Origin: Poriferisodalis sp965237655 | GTDB lineage: Bacteria; Actinomycetota; Acidimicrobiia; Acidimicrobiales; Poriferisodalaceae | NCBI RefSeq assembly: GCF_965237655.1 | Contig: NZ_CBDEGB010000001.1 | Location: forward strand, 124,001 to 188,000 | Direction of reading: 5' to 3' | Length of the DNA: 64,000 bases | In this document: positions 32,890 to 40,978 of the stretch, piece after piece | How the letters are laid out: each line of letters starts with the position of its first letter | Position numbering within the stretch: the first letter of the stretch is position 1 | Translations under genes and position numbers: made by a program | Notes under the pieces: generated by a model | The model's input: only the letters and a program-made list of their open reading frames with translations | The model's database searches: none | Told to the model about the DNA's origin: nothing

Positions 32890-33776
32890 CAGTCGTCTCC
32901 CGGCCTGAAGTTCGGCGTCTGGGACTGGTCGCGCGTTGCCCGCTCGATCTGCTCTTCCTCTTCCAGCAGGCGCTCAAACTCCGGATCGGCTTCGCGCAGC
33001 AGCGGTGCTGGCTCCTCCGGATGTTCATCGGCGTCGCCCCGGCGCCCGGCGGATGACACCACCCCTCCGGGAGGAGCACCGTCGCCCGAGGTCTGCCCTG
33101 TTGCCATGGCCGCCTCACGGTGAATGCGGTCATCGGAGGAGACCTTGTAGGGGAGGATGTCGCCTTTGTAGAGCCACACCTTCACGCCGATGCGTCCCGC
33201 CGTGGTGCGCGCTTCGCGGAAGCCGTAGTCGATGTCGGCGCGCAGTGTGTGCAGTGGCACACGACCCTCGCGGTACCACTCGGTGCGGGCCATCTCTGAA
33301 CCGCCCAGACGGCCTGAGCACTGCACCCGGATCCCGAGTGCGCCCGCCTTCTGGGCGTTCTGCACGGCACGCTTCATGGCTCGCCGGAATGCGACCCGGC
33401 CGGCCAGCTGGTCCGCTATCCCCTGGGCGATGAGCGCCGCTTCAAGCTCGGGCTGCTTGATCTCCTGAATGTTCAGCTGGACCTTGGGATTGCCCGAGAT
33501 TTGCCCGAGCTTGGTGCGCAGGCGATCGGCCTCGCTCCCCCGGCGGCCGATGACGATGCCCGGTCGCGCCGTGTGCACGTCGACCCGTAGGCGGTCGCGG
33601 GTTCGCTCCACCTCAATGCGGCTGATTGCAGCATGCGGAAGCTCGGTCCGCAGGAAGTCGCGGATCTTCCAATCCTCGATGAGATAGTCCTGATACTCCT
33701 TGTCGGCGTACCAGCGCGACTTCCAGTCGGTGGTGATTCCCAAGCGGAAGCCGTACGGGTTGACCTTCTGACCCAT
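32889..33776 (-). CDS. rpsC: 30S ribosomal protein S3 with acidic C-terminal extension
   Basis: S3 lines the mRNA entry channel. In 295 residues the core (about 1-212) begins MGQKVNPYGFRLGITTDWKS, has the KH-domain GIVIGRRGSEADRLR and the C-terminal YGFREARTTAGRIGVKVWLY. The last 80 residues are charged and loosely conserved, ending ERLLEEEEQIERATRDQSQ plus a short tail. Extended S3 is known in actinobacteria. It follows rplV by 2 bp. Confidence 0.95.
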   Translation of the reverse strand: MGQKVNPYGFRLGITTDWKSRWYADKEYQDYLIEDWKIRDFLRTELPHAAISRIEVERTRDRLRVDVHTARPGIVIGRRGSEADRLRTKLGQISGNPKVQLNIQEIKQPELEAALIAQGIADQLAGRVAFRRAMKRAVQNAQKAGALGIRVQCSGRLGGSEMARTEWYREGRVPLHTLRADIDYGFREARTTAGRIGVKVWLYKGDILPYKVSSDDRIHREAAMATGQTSGDGAPPGGVVSSAGRRGDADEHPEEPAPLLREADPEFERLLEEEEQIERATRDQSQTPNFRPGDD

Positions 33777-33778
33777 GG

Positions 33779-34516
33779 CTAGCTGCCTTCTTTGCGGTCG
33801 GTGGCGTCGTCGGTGGTGGCTTCAGCCTCTGTTGCCTCGTCGATCTCATCGGCTGGGCTGACATCGTCCGTCGCAACAGCGGAGACTTCTTCGGTCTCGT
33901 CGGCCTCGGCGGCGGCGTCTTCGGTCTCGTCGGCCTCGTCGGCGGCGTCTTCGGTCTCGTCGACTGCTTCGGCCACGTCGACAATGTCCTCAAGCTCAGC
34001 GTCTTCGAGCTCAGCGTCTTCGAGCTCAGCGTCTTGCGCCTCATCGGTGTCTTCGGCACCACGGCTGGCGGCAACGCGAGCAGCGCGAGCGGCGGTGGCT
34101 GTCTGAGCGCCCGAGGCCGCGAGGCGTGCTTCGCGCAACTCCAATTCCTCAGAGCTGAGCTGCGCCACGATCACCGTGATGTGACAGGTCTGCTTGTGAA
34201 TGCGCGTGGCGCGGCCTCTCGCCCGCGGGCGCCACCGCTTCAGCACGGGACCCTCGTCGGCCCAGCACTCGGCCACATACAGCTCGTCGGCGTCGAGCTG
34301 CTCGTTGTTGGTGGCGTTGGCCACGGCGCTCTCGAGCACCTTGGACACGACCTCGGCGGCACCGCGCTCGCAGAACCGCAGGCGGTCGCGGGCCAGGCCC
34401 AGGTCCTCGTCGCGGACCAGGTTGAGCACGACGCGTGCCTTCGATGCCGACAGCCGCGCGTACTTGTGCGTGGCTTTCGCCCCAGCGATGACGTTGAGAT
34501 CGATCAAACCGCTCAT
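33779..34516 (-). CDS. rplV: 50S ribosomal protein L22 with long acidic tail
   Basis: L22 lines the exit tunnel. The core (1-122) contains SASKARVVLNLVRDEDLGLA, ESAVANATNNEQLDADELYV and RWRPRARGRATRIHKQTCH. A further 123 residues follow: an Ala/Arg stretch (about 128-155), then an almost purely acidic segment built of AELED and ADETEDA repeats, ending RKEGS. Standard L22 has about 110-120 residues, so this doubles the protein. The ATG at 34514-34516 overlaps the rpsS stop (ATGA). Acidic tails occur on some actinobacterial ribosomal proteins, but this one is long. Confidence 0.93.
   Translation of the reverse strand: MSGLIDLNVIAGAKATHKYARLSASKARVVLNLVRDEDLGLARDRLRFCERGAAEVVSKVLESAVANATNNEQLDADELYVAECWADEGPVLKRWRPRARGRATRIHKQTCHITVIVAQLSSEELELREARLAASGAQTATAARAARVAASRGAEDTDEAQDAELEDAELEDAELEDIVDVAEAVDETEDAADEADETEDAAAEADETEEVSAVATDDVSPADEIDEATEAEATTDDATDRKEGS
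33890..34040. repeat. Acidic repeat tract in rplV 3' end
   Basis: The tract has two parts. Near 33894-33970, two to three copies of a 27- to 30-bp block encode ADETEDA-type heptapeptides to decapeptides. Near 33999-34035, three copies of a 15-bp unit encode DAELE. All stay in frame. Unlike the other arrays I see no GC hairpin in each unit, so they may be of another kind. Confidence 0.6.
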
Positions 34517-34794
34517 CGCCGACGACCGCCTCGCTCCTGGCCGGCGTGGAACTTGAATGTCCGCGTCGGCGCGAACTCGCCGAGCTTGTGGCCCACCATC
34601 GACTCGGTCACGTACACCGGCAGGTGCTTTCGCCCGTCGTGCACGGCGATGGTGTGGCCGATCATTTCGGGGATGATCGTGGAGCGCCGGCTCCACGTCT
34701 TGATGACCTTGCGCTCGCCGCTCTCGTTGAGTGCGTCCACCTTGGAAAGCAGGTGGTCGTCGACGAACGGGCCCTTCTTGAGACTGCGCGGCAT
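34513..34794 (-). CDS. rpsS: 30S ribosomal protein S19
   Basis: S19 in the 30S head works with S13 near the A site. The 93 residues start MPRSLKKGPFVDDHLLSKVD, then IKTWSRRSTIIPEMIGHTIA and VTESMVGHKLGEFAPTRTFK. The sequence is standard. It follows rplB by 4 bp. Confidence 0.97.
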   Translation of the reverse strand: MPRSLKKGPFVDDHLLSKVDALNESGERKVIKTWSRRSTIIPEMIGHTIAVHDGRKHLPVYVTESMVGHKLGEFAPTRTFKFHAGQERGGRRR

Positions 34795-34798
34795 CGCT

Positions 34799-35635
34799 CT
34801 ACCTCCGGGACCCGCGCGTCCGGCGGCGGCGGACGATGAGGTCGTTGGACTTGCGGTTCTTGGAGCGGGTGCGGCCTTCGGGCTTGCCCCACGGCGATAC
34901 CGGGTGGCGGCCGCCCGAGGACTTGCCCTCGCCGCCGCCGAGGGGGTGGTCGACGGGGTTCATGGCCACGCCGCGGGTCTGCGGGCGGACGCCCTTGTAG
35001 CGATTCCGGCCTGCCTTGCCGATCTTGATGAGATCGGCCTCGGAGTTGCCGACCGAGCCGATCGTGGCACGGCAGTCGATCGGCACACGGCGCATCTCGG
35101 TGGACGGCAGGCGCAAGGTGGCGTACACGCCTTCCTTGGCCACCAGCTGCACGCTAGAACCTGCCGAACGCGCCATGCGGCCGCCCGCGCCGGGCTTGAG
35201 CTCCACGTTGTGAACGGTGGTGCCGACCGGCACGTACCGCAGCGGCATGGCGTTGCCGACGCGCACTTCCGCTTGGGATCCGTTGGCCAGCTTGTCGCCG
35301 ACTTCCAGCCCCGCTGCCGCCAGGATGTAGCGCTTCTCGCCGTCGTGGTAGTGCAGCAACGCGATGCGTGCGTTGCGGTTGGGGTCGTACTCGATGGTGG
35401 CGACCGTGGCCGGCACACCGTCTTTGTTGCGGCGGAAGTCGATCACCCGGTATCGCTGCTTGTGACCGCCGCCACGGTGGCGGGAGGTCTTGCGGCCGTA
35501 GCTGTTTCGGCCGCCGGTGGAGTGCTGCTTGGCGATGAGCGAGCGCTCGGGCTTGGTTGCGGTGATGTCAGCAAAGTCCGAGACGGTCTGGAACCTCCGG
35601 CCGGGACTTGTCGGTTTGCGTACTCGAATGCCCAT
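34799..35635 (-). CDS. rplB: 50S ribosomal protein L2
   Basis: L2 is needed for subunit joining and peptidyl-transfer. The 278 residues begin MGIRVRKPTSPGRRFQTVSD and contain GGRNSYGRKTSRHRGGGHKQ, the conserved C-terminal NPVDHPLGGGEGKSSGGRHP (with the key His) and WGKPEGRTRSKNRKSNDLIV. Full length. Confidence 0.97.
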   Translation of the reverse strand: MGIRVRKPTSPGRRFQTVSDFADITATKPERSLIAKQHSTGGRNSYGRKTSRHRGGGHKQRYRVIDFRRNKDGVPATVATIEYDPNRNARIALLHYHDGEKRYILAAAGLEVGDKLANGSQAEVRVGNAMPLRYVPVGTTVHNVELKPGAGGRMARSAGSSVQLVAKEGVYATLRLPSTEMRRVPIDCRATIGSVGNSEADLIKIGKAGRNRYKGVRPQTRGVAMNPVDHPLGGGEGKSSGGRHPVSPWGKPEGRTRSKNRKSNDLIVRRRRTRGSRR

Positions 35636-35646
35636 GACGCTGTGCC

Positions 35647-35937
35647 TCAGGAATTGAAGATCTGGATCGAGTCGCCCTCGACGAGGGTGACGATCGCCCG
35701 CTTGGTGTCGGGCCGCTTGCCAGTGGTGTTGTTGCGCCGGTTGCGGCGGGCCTTGCCCTTGCGGTTCAGCGTGTTGACCTTGGCGACCTTCACGTCGAAG
35801 ACCGACTCGACGGCTTGGCGGATCTCCGGCTTGCTGGCTGAGGGATGGACGCGGAACACGTACACGCCCTCTTCGAGGAAGTCGTAGGACTTCTCCGAGA
35901 TGACTGGGGCGATCAGCACGTCGCGGGGGTCCTTCAC
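35647..35937 (-). CDS. rplW: 50S ribosomal protein L23
   Basis: L23 at the tunnel exit docks trigger factor and SRP. The 96 residues include VLIAPVISEKSYDFLEEGVY, VFRVHPSASKPEIRQAVESV and VKVAKVNTLNRKGKARRNRR. The start overlaps the rplD stop by 4 bp (ATGA). Confidence 0.96.
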   Translation of the reverse strand: MKDPRDVLIAPVISEKSYDFLEEGVYVFRVHPSASKPEIRQAVESVFDVKVAKVNTLNRKGKARRNRRNNTTGKRPDTKRAIVTLVEGDSIQIFNS

Positions 35938-36581
35938 TGGTCTGCTCCCCCGCTCTGTGAGCCGTTGCTGGTTGGAAGGGTGTCGCGAGTGAAGACCAGC
36001 CAGTCCGAGCGCAGGATGTCGTAGGCGTTCAGCTCAGCCGTGCGAACCGAACGCACTGAGGGGAGATTGCGGAAGCTACGGTCGGCGGTCTGGTGCGCAG
36101 GGCTGCCGTCCAGAACGAGCAGAACCTGCCCGTCTAGCGACAGGTTCTCCAGCACGGCAATGGCGTCCTTCGTGCGGGGCTGGGCGAAGCGCCACTCGTC
36201 GATGACCATGACGCGCTCGCTGCGAGCCCGGTCGCTCAGGGCGGATCGGAGGGCGAGCCGCACCATCTTGCGGTTCACCTTCTGGCGGTAGTCGCGCGGC
36301 TTGGGACCGTGCGCCACACCGCCACCGGCGAACTGGGGCGAGCGGATCGAACCCGCGCGGGCCCGACCGGTGCCCTTCTGCCGCCAGGGCTTGGCGCCGC
36401 CGCCGCGCACCTCGGCGCGCGTGCGGGTGTTGTGAGTGCCGCTGCGGCGAGCTGCGAGCTGTGCGGTGACGGCTTGGTGCAGGGCCGCCATGTTCGGTTC
36501 GATACCGAAGATGGCCTCGTCGAGTTCGACGGTGCCGGCAGTGCCGCCGTCGGAGGTGCGGACATCGAGCGCAAGCGTCAT
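35934..36581 (-). CDS. rplD: 50S ribosomal protein L4
   Basis: L4 reaches into the exit tunnel; in some bacteria it also represses the S10 operon. The 215 residues have FGIEPNMAALHQAVTAQLAA, the basic loop GGGAKPWRQKGTGRARAGS, and GPKPRDYRQKVNRKMVRLAL. I use the ATG at 36579-36581, ten bases after the rplC stop; the longer open frame is within rplC. Confidence 0.95.
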   Translation of the reverse strand: MTLALDVRTSDGGTAGTVELDEAIFGIEPNMAALHQAVTAQLAARRSGTHNTRTRAEVRGGGAKPWRQKGTGRARAGSIRSPQFAGGGVAHGPKPRDYRQKVNRKMVRLALRSALSDRARSERVMVIDEWRFAQPRTKDAIAVLENLSLDGQVLLVLDGSPAHQTADRSFRNLPSVRSVRTAELNAYDILRSDWLVFTRDTLPTSNGSQSGGADQ

Positions 36582-36591
36582 CGCAGCCCCC

Positions 36592-37293
36592 TCAAACCCT
36601 TGCCGGCGCTGTGTTTGCCGACGTGCCCAGGGGCGCTGTGTTTGCCGACGCGTCCAGTGGCGCTTTGACAGCGTTGCGGACGATGACCGTGCCACCCTTG
36701 GGTCCGGGGACCGAACCGCGCACCAACAGCAGGCCGCGTTCCGCGTCGGCTTCGACGACAGCGAGGTTGAGCGTGGTGACCTTCTCGCTGCCCATGCGGC
36801 CGGCCATGCGGGTCCCCTTGAACACACGCGAGGGCGTGGCGCAGGCACCGATGGCTCCGGGAGCGCGATGCACGCGGTGGGCGCCGTGGCTGGCTCGCTG
36901 GCCCGAGAAATTGTGCCGCTTCATGACGCCGGCGAAGCCCTTGCCTTTGGAGGTGGCCGTCACATCGACGAGCTCCCCAGGACTGAAAAGGTCGGCGCCC
37001 AATTCGGCACCGACCGTCACTTCGCTCACATCATCGAGCCGCAGCTCTACGAGGCGTACGCCGGGGTCGACCCCAGCACGCTCGTAGTGACCCACCGTGG
37101 GGCGATTGAGCTTGCGGGCTTCGCGGTGGCCGTAGGTGACCTGCACTGCGGTGTAGCCGTCCTGCTCGGTGGTGCGGACTTGGGTGACCCGGCATGTATC
37201 CACGCGCAGCACGGTGACCGGGACGACCCGATTCTCGTCATCCCAAAGCTGCGTCATGCCGACTTTCGTCGCGACGAGCGCCTTGTTCGCCAT
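36592..37293 (-). CDS. rplC: 50S ribosomal protein L3 with repeat tail
   Basis: L3 is an early-assembly protein near the peptidyl-transferase centre. In 233 residues, landmarks are MANKALVATKVGMTQLWDDE, SKGKGFAGVMKRHNFSGQRA and CATPSRVFKGTRMAGRMGSE. Its last 20 residues are two copies of a SANTAPLGT-like 9-mer encoded by 27-bp repeats, and they are not part of the normal fold. rpsJ, the usual preceding gene, is 17.5 kb away; rplC is the first gene of its transcript here. Confidence 0.95.
   Translation of the reverse strand: MANKALVATKVGMTQLWDDENRVVPVTVLRVDTCRVTQVRTTEQDGYTAVQVTYGHREARKLNRPTVGHYERAGVDPGVRLVELRLDDVSEVTVGAELGADLFSPGELVDVTATSKGKGFAGVMKRHNFSGQRASHGAHRVHRAPGAIGACATPSRVFKGTRMAGRMGSEKVTTLNLAVVEADAERGLLLVRGSVPGPKGGTVIVRNAVKAPLDASANTAPLGTSANTAPARV
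36605..36664. repeat. 27-bp tandem repeat in rplC 3' end
   Basis: There are two units with a 27-bp period (36605-36631 and 36632-36658) beginning GGCGCTGTGTTTGCCGACG, and a third start at 36659. They are in the rplC frame and add nine residues each. The hairpin potential is weaker than in the other arrays. Confidence 0.75.
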
Positions 37294-37322
37294 GTCAGCG
37301 TCTCTCTCGTGCCTTCGTCGAT

Positions 37323-37376
37323 GCCGGTCCGCCCTCCCGGGCGGCACTCTGCTTGCCGGTCCGCCCTCCCGGGCGG
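37323..37376. repeat. 32-bp tandem hairpin repeat in rplC leader (2 copies)
   Basis: There are two hairpins CCGCCC-TCCC-GGGCGG, at 37329-37344 and 37361-37376, each within a 25-bp identical block (from GCCGGTCCGCCC). The period is 32 bp, not a multiple of three. They lie 36-83 bp upstream of the rplC start, between a predicted promoter and the gene, so in its mRNA leader. Confidence 0.85.
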
Positions 37377-37522
37377 CACGTAAACGCTCCGCACGGCACT
37401 GCCGGCGGAGCGATTCTCCGGTTGTGCCGACCGGTTCCGTGTGCCCGCCGCCATTTGGCTTTGGGCACCCGGCCTGGCCGGACGTCGGTTCGGCGCAGGA
37501 ACTCCCACACCGCGAATGAAGC

Positions 37523-37551
37523 AGCCTACCGAGCCCCCACAACCGCTCCAA
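37523..37551 (-). promoter_or_regulatory. Predicted sigma-70 type promoter for rplC (S10 operon)
   Basis: On the minus strand TTGGAG (37546-37551) and TAGGCT (37523-37528) are separated by exactly 17 bp. It lies about 230 bp upstream of rplC, in the only sizeable spacer before it. The rest of 37294-37596 holds the duplicated hairpin and nothing else I can name. Confidence 0.45.
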
Positions 37552-37596
37552 CCTGAGCGCTCTCGCTCACCGGGCCCCTCAGCGACTGAACTGTCG

Positions 37597-38754
37597 TCAG
37601 TCTCGCCGTCTGGTTCCTGCCGACGGATGTCGAGCGTCCTCCGCCAGTGAACTTGACAGAGCGTCGGCCAATCGCTCGTCAGCCCAGCCGGTCTCGATGG
37701 CCTCAGCGACCAACCGCCACACCTCGAAACCCAACGGTGACTCGTCGCCTTCGATGAACATGGTCGTCAAGTCGGCCTGTAGGGAAAGCGGCTCACAACT
37801 GCCAGACCGCAGCCACGCCTCGACCACCTGGCGGGCGCCTTCTTCTGACGCTTTCGCGTCGTGCCGTGGCTGCTGGGTCGTATCGGTCACCGCCTCAACG
37901 GTACTGCCTTGGAAGAAATGCGGCCGCAGGAAATTCATCTCACCAAACGCCATCGCTCTATCAGGCTGTCTCAAGAACGCCCGCGAGTTCCCGGTGACAA
38001 TTGGGACCTGCAAGGCGCGGACCCTCTCATAATCACTACTGGAAGCGGCCTCGCCCACGACGGTGATGCGGGCTTGATTGCCGACGAGTTGGGCGGTGTG
38101 CCAGCGATCGGTTCCAGCGAGGCGGGTCATGTCCCGGCCGGAGACCTTGGTGTCGGGCATGGCTGCGCGCCCGCCGACGATGTAGCCACCCCCGGCTGCT
38201 GCATTGAGGCGCACCTGCTGTTCTGTCGGCATCGGCTCGTCCCTGGCGCCCGCGAGGACGATGCAGTCAGTGCCGAATACGCCAGTGAGCGTGACGGCGC
38301 TGTACAAATCCGACTGCGCCGCTGCATCCGACGCTGCCACGATCGGAACGTCGCCGGTGCAGTCGGTGGTTGGGTCCTCTGCCCCAGCCGAAGCGTCGGC
38401 TTCGCTGCTGTCATCACCGGCGAGACTGCGCGCCTGGTTGCCCACCAGCAGGCGTGCGGTTTGCCAGCGATCAGTGCCGGCAAGCCGCGTCAAGTCATGC
38501 CCAGTGACCTTTGCGCTCGGCACCGCAGCAAGCCCACCCACGACGTAGCCGCCCTCGGCAGCCGCGTCGAGACGCACCCGCTGGGATTCGGGCATCGGTT
38601 CGTCTCAGTCACCCGCGAGCACGATGCAGTCGGTCTCGATCACACCAGCGAGCGTCACTGCGCTGTACAGATCCGACTGCGCTGCCGTGGCCAACACGAC
38701 GACCGCTGCCAGCACTTGCCCGCGCCCCGGAATCCGCAGTCCACCCAAACTCAT
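37597..38754 (-). pseudogene. Secreted protein with cell-wall-binding repeats (CW_binding_2), broken by a stop codon
   Basis: The reading frame starts MSLGGLRIPGRGQVLAAVV, a signal-like segment, at 38754. It continues into SDLYSAVTLAGVIETDCIVLAG, is cut by TGA at 38605-38607, and resumes in the same frame with DEPMPESQRVRLDAAA to 37597. Two later repeats (GGLAAVPSAKV...LTRLAGTDRWQTA and GGRAAMPDTKV...MTRLAGTDRWHTA) are the PF04122 pattern of wall-anchored proteins. At the same place in the second repeat the sequence is AGARDEPMP, so TGA replaces an Arg codon, most simply CGA to TGA. The 140-residue C-terminal part is not recognised. A secretion-competent full protein cannot be made without read-through. 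Confidence 0.75.
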
Positions 38755-38994
38755 GGCTGAACAGTCAACCACACCTCTATTGGGCCAACCCATCTGTGTC
38801 GCGCGCTTGGGCCCCGACCGCCATCGGCGCGCACGACATGGTCTTCAGCAACGCCGCGGGCACAAATGGCTCCCATCAGCGTGTTTCGACGCGGTCGCTT
38901 CGGCCCTATTGATGTCGTCGCGGCAGACGACCGATCGGATCGTGGGTTGGAGGACCAGCTACGGAAGAATCTCGTGCGTTGGCACGCGCTCGGA

Positions 38995-39186
38995 CTATTC
39001 GCCCGATGAATCGAACGGCTGAGCTTCGAGGTGCGCGGAGAATTCCTCGTCGCTGCTGTAGATCACGCCGTTCTGCTCATCCGGTGGAATCGGGGCGGCG
39101 CCTACGGCAGCGTCCACATCAGCAAGCGTCACAAGTTCCGTATCGGATTCGATCTTGATCGCGGCTGGCATCGGATTCGCGGCCAC
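38995..39186 (-). CDS. Small acidic hypothetical protein
   Basis: Not recognised. The frame gives 63 residues from a GTG at 39184-39186, preceded by GGAAAGGAAG, a good ribosome site. It begins VAANPMPAAIKIESDTELVT and ends SAHLEAQPFDSSGE; it is acidic, with no cysteines and no hydrophobic segment. The frame is open a few codons further to a TTG. About 240 bp between it and the broken wall-binding gene (38755-38994) show nothing I can support. It may be a chance frame. Confidence 0.4.
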   Translation of the reverse strand: MAANPMPAAIKIESDTELVTLADVDAAVGAAPIPPDEQNGVIYSSDEEFSAHLEAQPFDSSGE

Positions 39187-39369
39187 AGCGTCACTTCCTT
39201 TCCTGCGTCTCACCAATTGAAGCTACTGGTCGGGGTCGAGCCAGAACAAGCAGAATTCGGCGACACAGACAGCTTGTACGCCAAGGCAGAAGCCGATGAC
39301 ATCAAGGCGGCAACCATGCGGGCACGGTGTCACTGACAGTCACGGGCAACACCCCAACCCCGCGGTCGC

Positions 39370-39828
39370 TCAGCTGGTCTGTCTCAGGCGAGCGCGTTGG
39401 TAGGCCGCGAACAGCAGCACTTCACCCGCCAGGACCAAGTGAAACACCGTCGGCAGGTAGGCAGTGAACCACCTTCGGGCGGTAAAGCTGTCCTCGCCGA
39501 ATACGCCGGCGCTGCCCCCGAACCCGAGGACCAGGCGGGCCGACATCACGACGAAGTACAGGATCCCGAACCAAGCGACCGGCGTCACCCAGCGCCGCCC
39601 GAAGAGATTCCGGCCTGCTCGGATCCGCAGCGTCGCTACCACGATGATCACCAGGATCACGATCTGGGACACGAACAATGCCGGAAACGGCAGGCTGCTG
39701 CCCTGCCATGCGTCCTGCGAGGGCAGGAAGCCGACACTCCACCAGCGCTGGGTGGCTTGGCCCGCGACGCGGGCCAAGAACGCCAGGCCCAGCGCCAGGC
39801 TCGCCGCTGCGAAGCGGTCATCGCTCAT
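39370..39828 (-). CDS. Four-TM hypothetical membrane protein
   Basis: Not recognised. The 152 residues contain four hydrophobic segments, around ASLALGLAFLARVAG, FVSQIVILVIIVVATLRI, VAWFGILYFVVMSARLVLGF and FHLVLAGEVLLFAAYQ. Charged residues at the ends suggest both termini are in the cytoplasm. It overlaps the stop of the enolase-superfamily gene by 4 bp (ATGA), so it ends a tightly packed operon with the hydroxylase and GH3 genes. Confidence 0.75.
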   Translation of the reverse strand: MSDDRFAAASLALGLAFLARVAGQATQRWWSVGFLPSQDAWQGSSLPFPALFVSQIVILVIIVVATLRIRAGRNLFGRRWVTPVAWFGILYFVVMSARLVLGFGGSAGVFGEDSFTARRWFTAYLPTVFHLVLAGEVLLFAAYQRARLRQTS

Positions 39829-40955
39829 GTGACCTCCAGCGGCACGAGAACGGCTGCGGGATCAAGCCGAAGGCCCAGCCCGCCGCCGCTGCGATCGGTC
39901 ACATCGCGTCCCCGCAGCACGCCGCCGTGACCGAACATGATGGTCCGATCAGTGAGATCACTGGCCAGCAGGTGCGTGCCGAAGGCACCCTCCGCCGCCA
40001 CGATTGCGCCCGGGGCGCTCGCGATGACCGGAAGCGCTGCCCGGGTGAGCAGGCTCGTCTCCCCCACCTGGCATCCGACGATGACATCGATACCTGCGCG
40101 TACAGCGGCGGCCACGATGTCGAGTGACCTGACGATGCCGCCCATTTTCGAAACGCGCACATTGACGATCCACCGGGATGGCTCCGCCAACGCCTCCAGC
40201 TGGTCGGCAAGCCACACGCTCTCGTCGGCGATGATCTTGACGCGGCGGTCACAGGCAATCTGAGCGCACCCCTCGATGTCACCCGCCTGCAGCGGTTCCT
40301 CGATGGCGAACGCGACGTCTCCCAGTGCGTCCAAGTGCTCGATGCACTGCGTGGGCGTCTCCCAGAGGTTGTTCGCATCGAGGCGAACGGTCCCCGGACC
40401 TGAACCTCGAGAGGCAAACGGGGCCAGCTTGGCGCGGTCACGCCGGGGTGAGCCCGAGAGCTTCACCTTGAAATCGGTGAAGCCCCGCGCCCGGTAACCA
40501 CGGAGCTGCCATCGATACAGCGGCAACGGCATGTCGCCCACGACTGCCGAGTACGCCACGTCGGGCGGGCCCGCCGCAACGCCGAGCAATTGCTCGATAT
40601 TGCAGCCGCCTTCCTTGCCCAGTAGATCGAGCGCGGCGATCTCCATCGCGCAGAACGCGGCTGGATTCTCGTCAATGACGCTGCGATGGGCATCGGCCCA
40701 CGCCCGCAGATCGTTCACGCTCCTGACATCCGCGCAGAACGAATCGGCGTACCGGCTGACGAATGCAGCGCAGTCGGGGACCGTTTCCCCAGTCACGTAC
40801 AGCCGCGGACACCCCTCTCCGTAACCGATCTTCCCGTCGGCAGCGTGGGCCGCCACGATGACGTTCTCGGCGTGGCGGCGGCTGGCGGAAGCATGCCGGA
40901 ACACACGCTTGAACGGCACCGGGAACGTGAACGCTTTCAGGTGGCGGATCTGCAC
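39825..40955 (-). CDS. Enolase-superfamily enzyme (dipeptide epimerase / muconate-cycloisomerase-like)
   Basis: These enzymes abstract a proton alpha to a carboxylate and reface the enolate. In 376 residues I see the acid/base pair FKVKL (Lys163, Lys165), metal ligands Asp193 (RLDANN), Glu219 (IEEPL) and Asp244 (ADESV), and Lys270 (VSKMGG) on the opposite face. This is the muconate-lactonizing-enzyme pattern with lysines on both sides, shared with dipeptide epimerases and o-succinylbenzoate synthase. No menaquinone gene is near. I start at the GTG (40953-40955); the frame overlaps the GH3-like gene upstream. The GH3-like amide-ligase neighbour makes an amino-acid or peptide epimerisation plausible (inference). 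Confidence 0.82.
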   Translation of the reverse strand: MQIRHLKAFTFPVPFKRVFRHASASRRHAENVIVAAHAADGKIGYGEGCPRLYVTGETVPDCAAFVSRYADSFCADVRSVNDLRAWADAHRSVIDENPAAFCAMEIAALDLLGKEGGCNIEQLLGVAAGPPDVAYSAVVGDMPLPLYRWQLRGYRARGFTDFKVKLSGSPRRDRAKLAPFASRGSGPGTVRLDANNLWETPTQCIEHLDALGDVAFAIEEPLQAGDIEGCAQIACDRRVKIIADESVWLADQLEALAEPSRWIVNVRVSKMGGIVRSLDIVAAAVRAGIDVIVGCQVGETSLLTRAALPVIASAPGAIVAAEGAFGTHLLASDLTDRTIMFGHGGVLRGRDVTDRSGGGLGLRLDPAAVLVPLEVT

Positions 40956-40978
40956 GCGCTGACCCCGTCGAATCTCGC

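Noticed and set aside
38605..38607. TGA read as selenocysteine
   Set aside because: The aligned repeat has Arg at this position, not Cys, and no SECIS-like hairpin or Sec gene is visible. A nonsense change is simpler.
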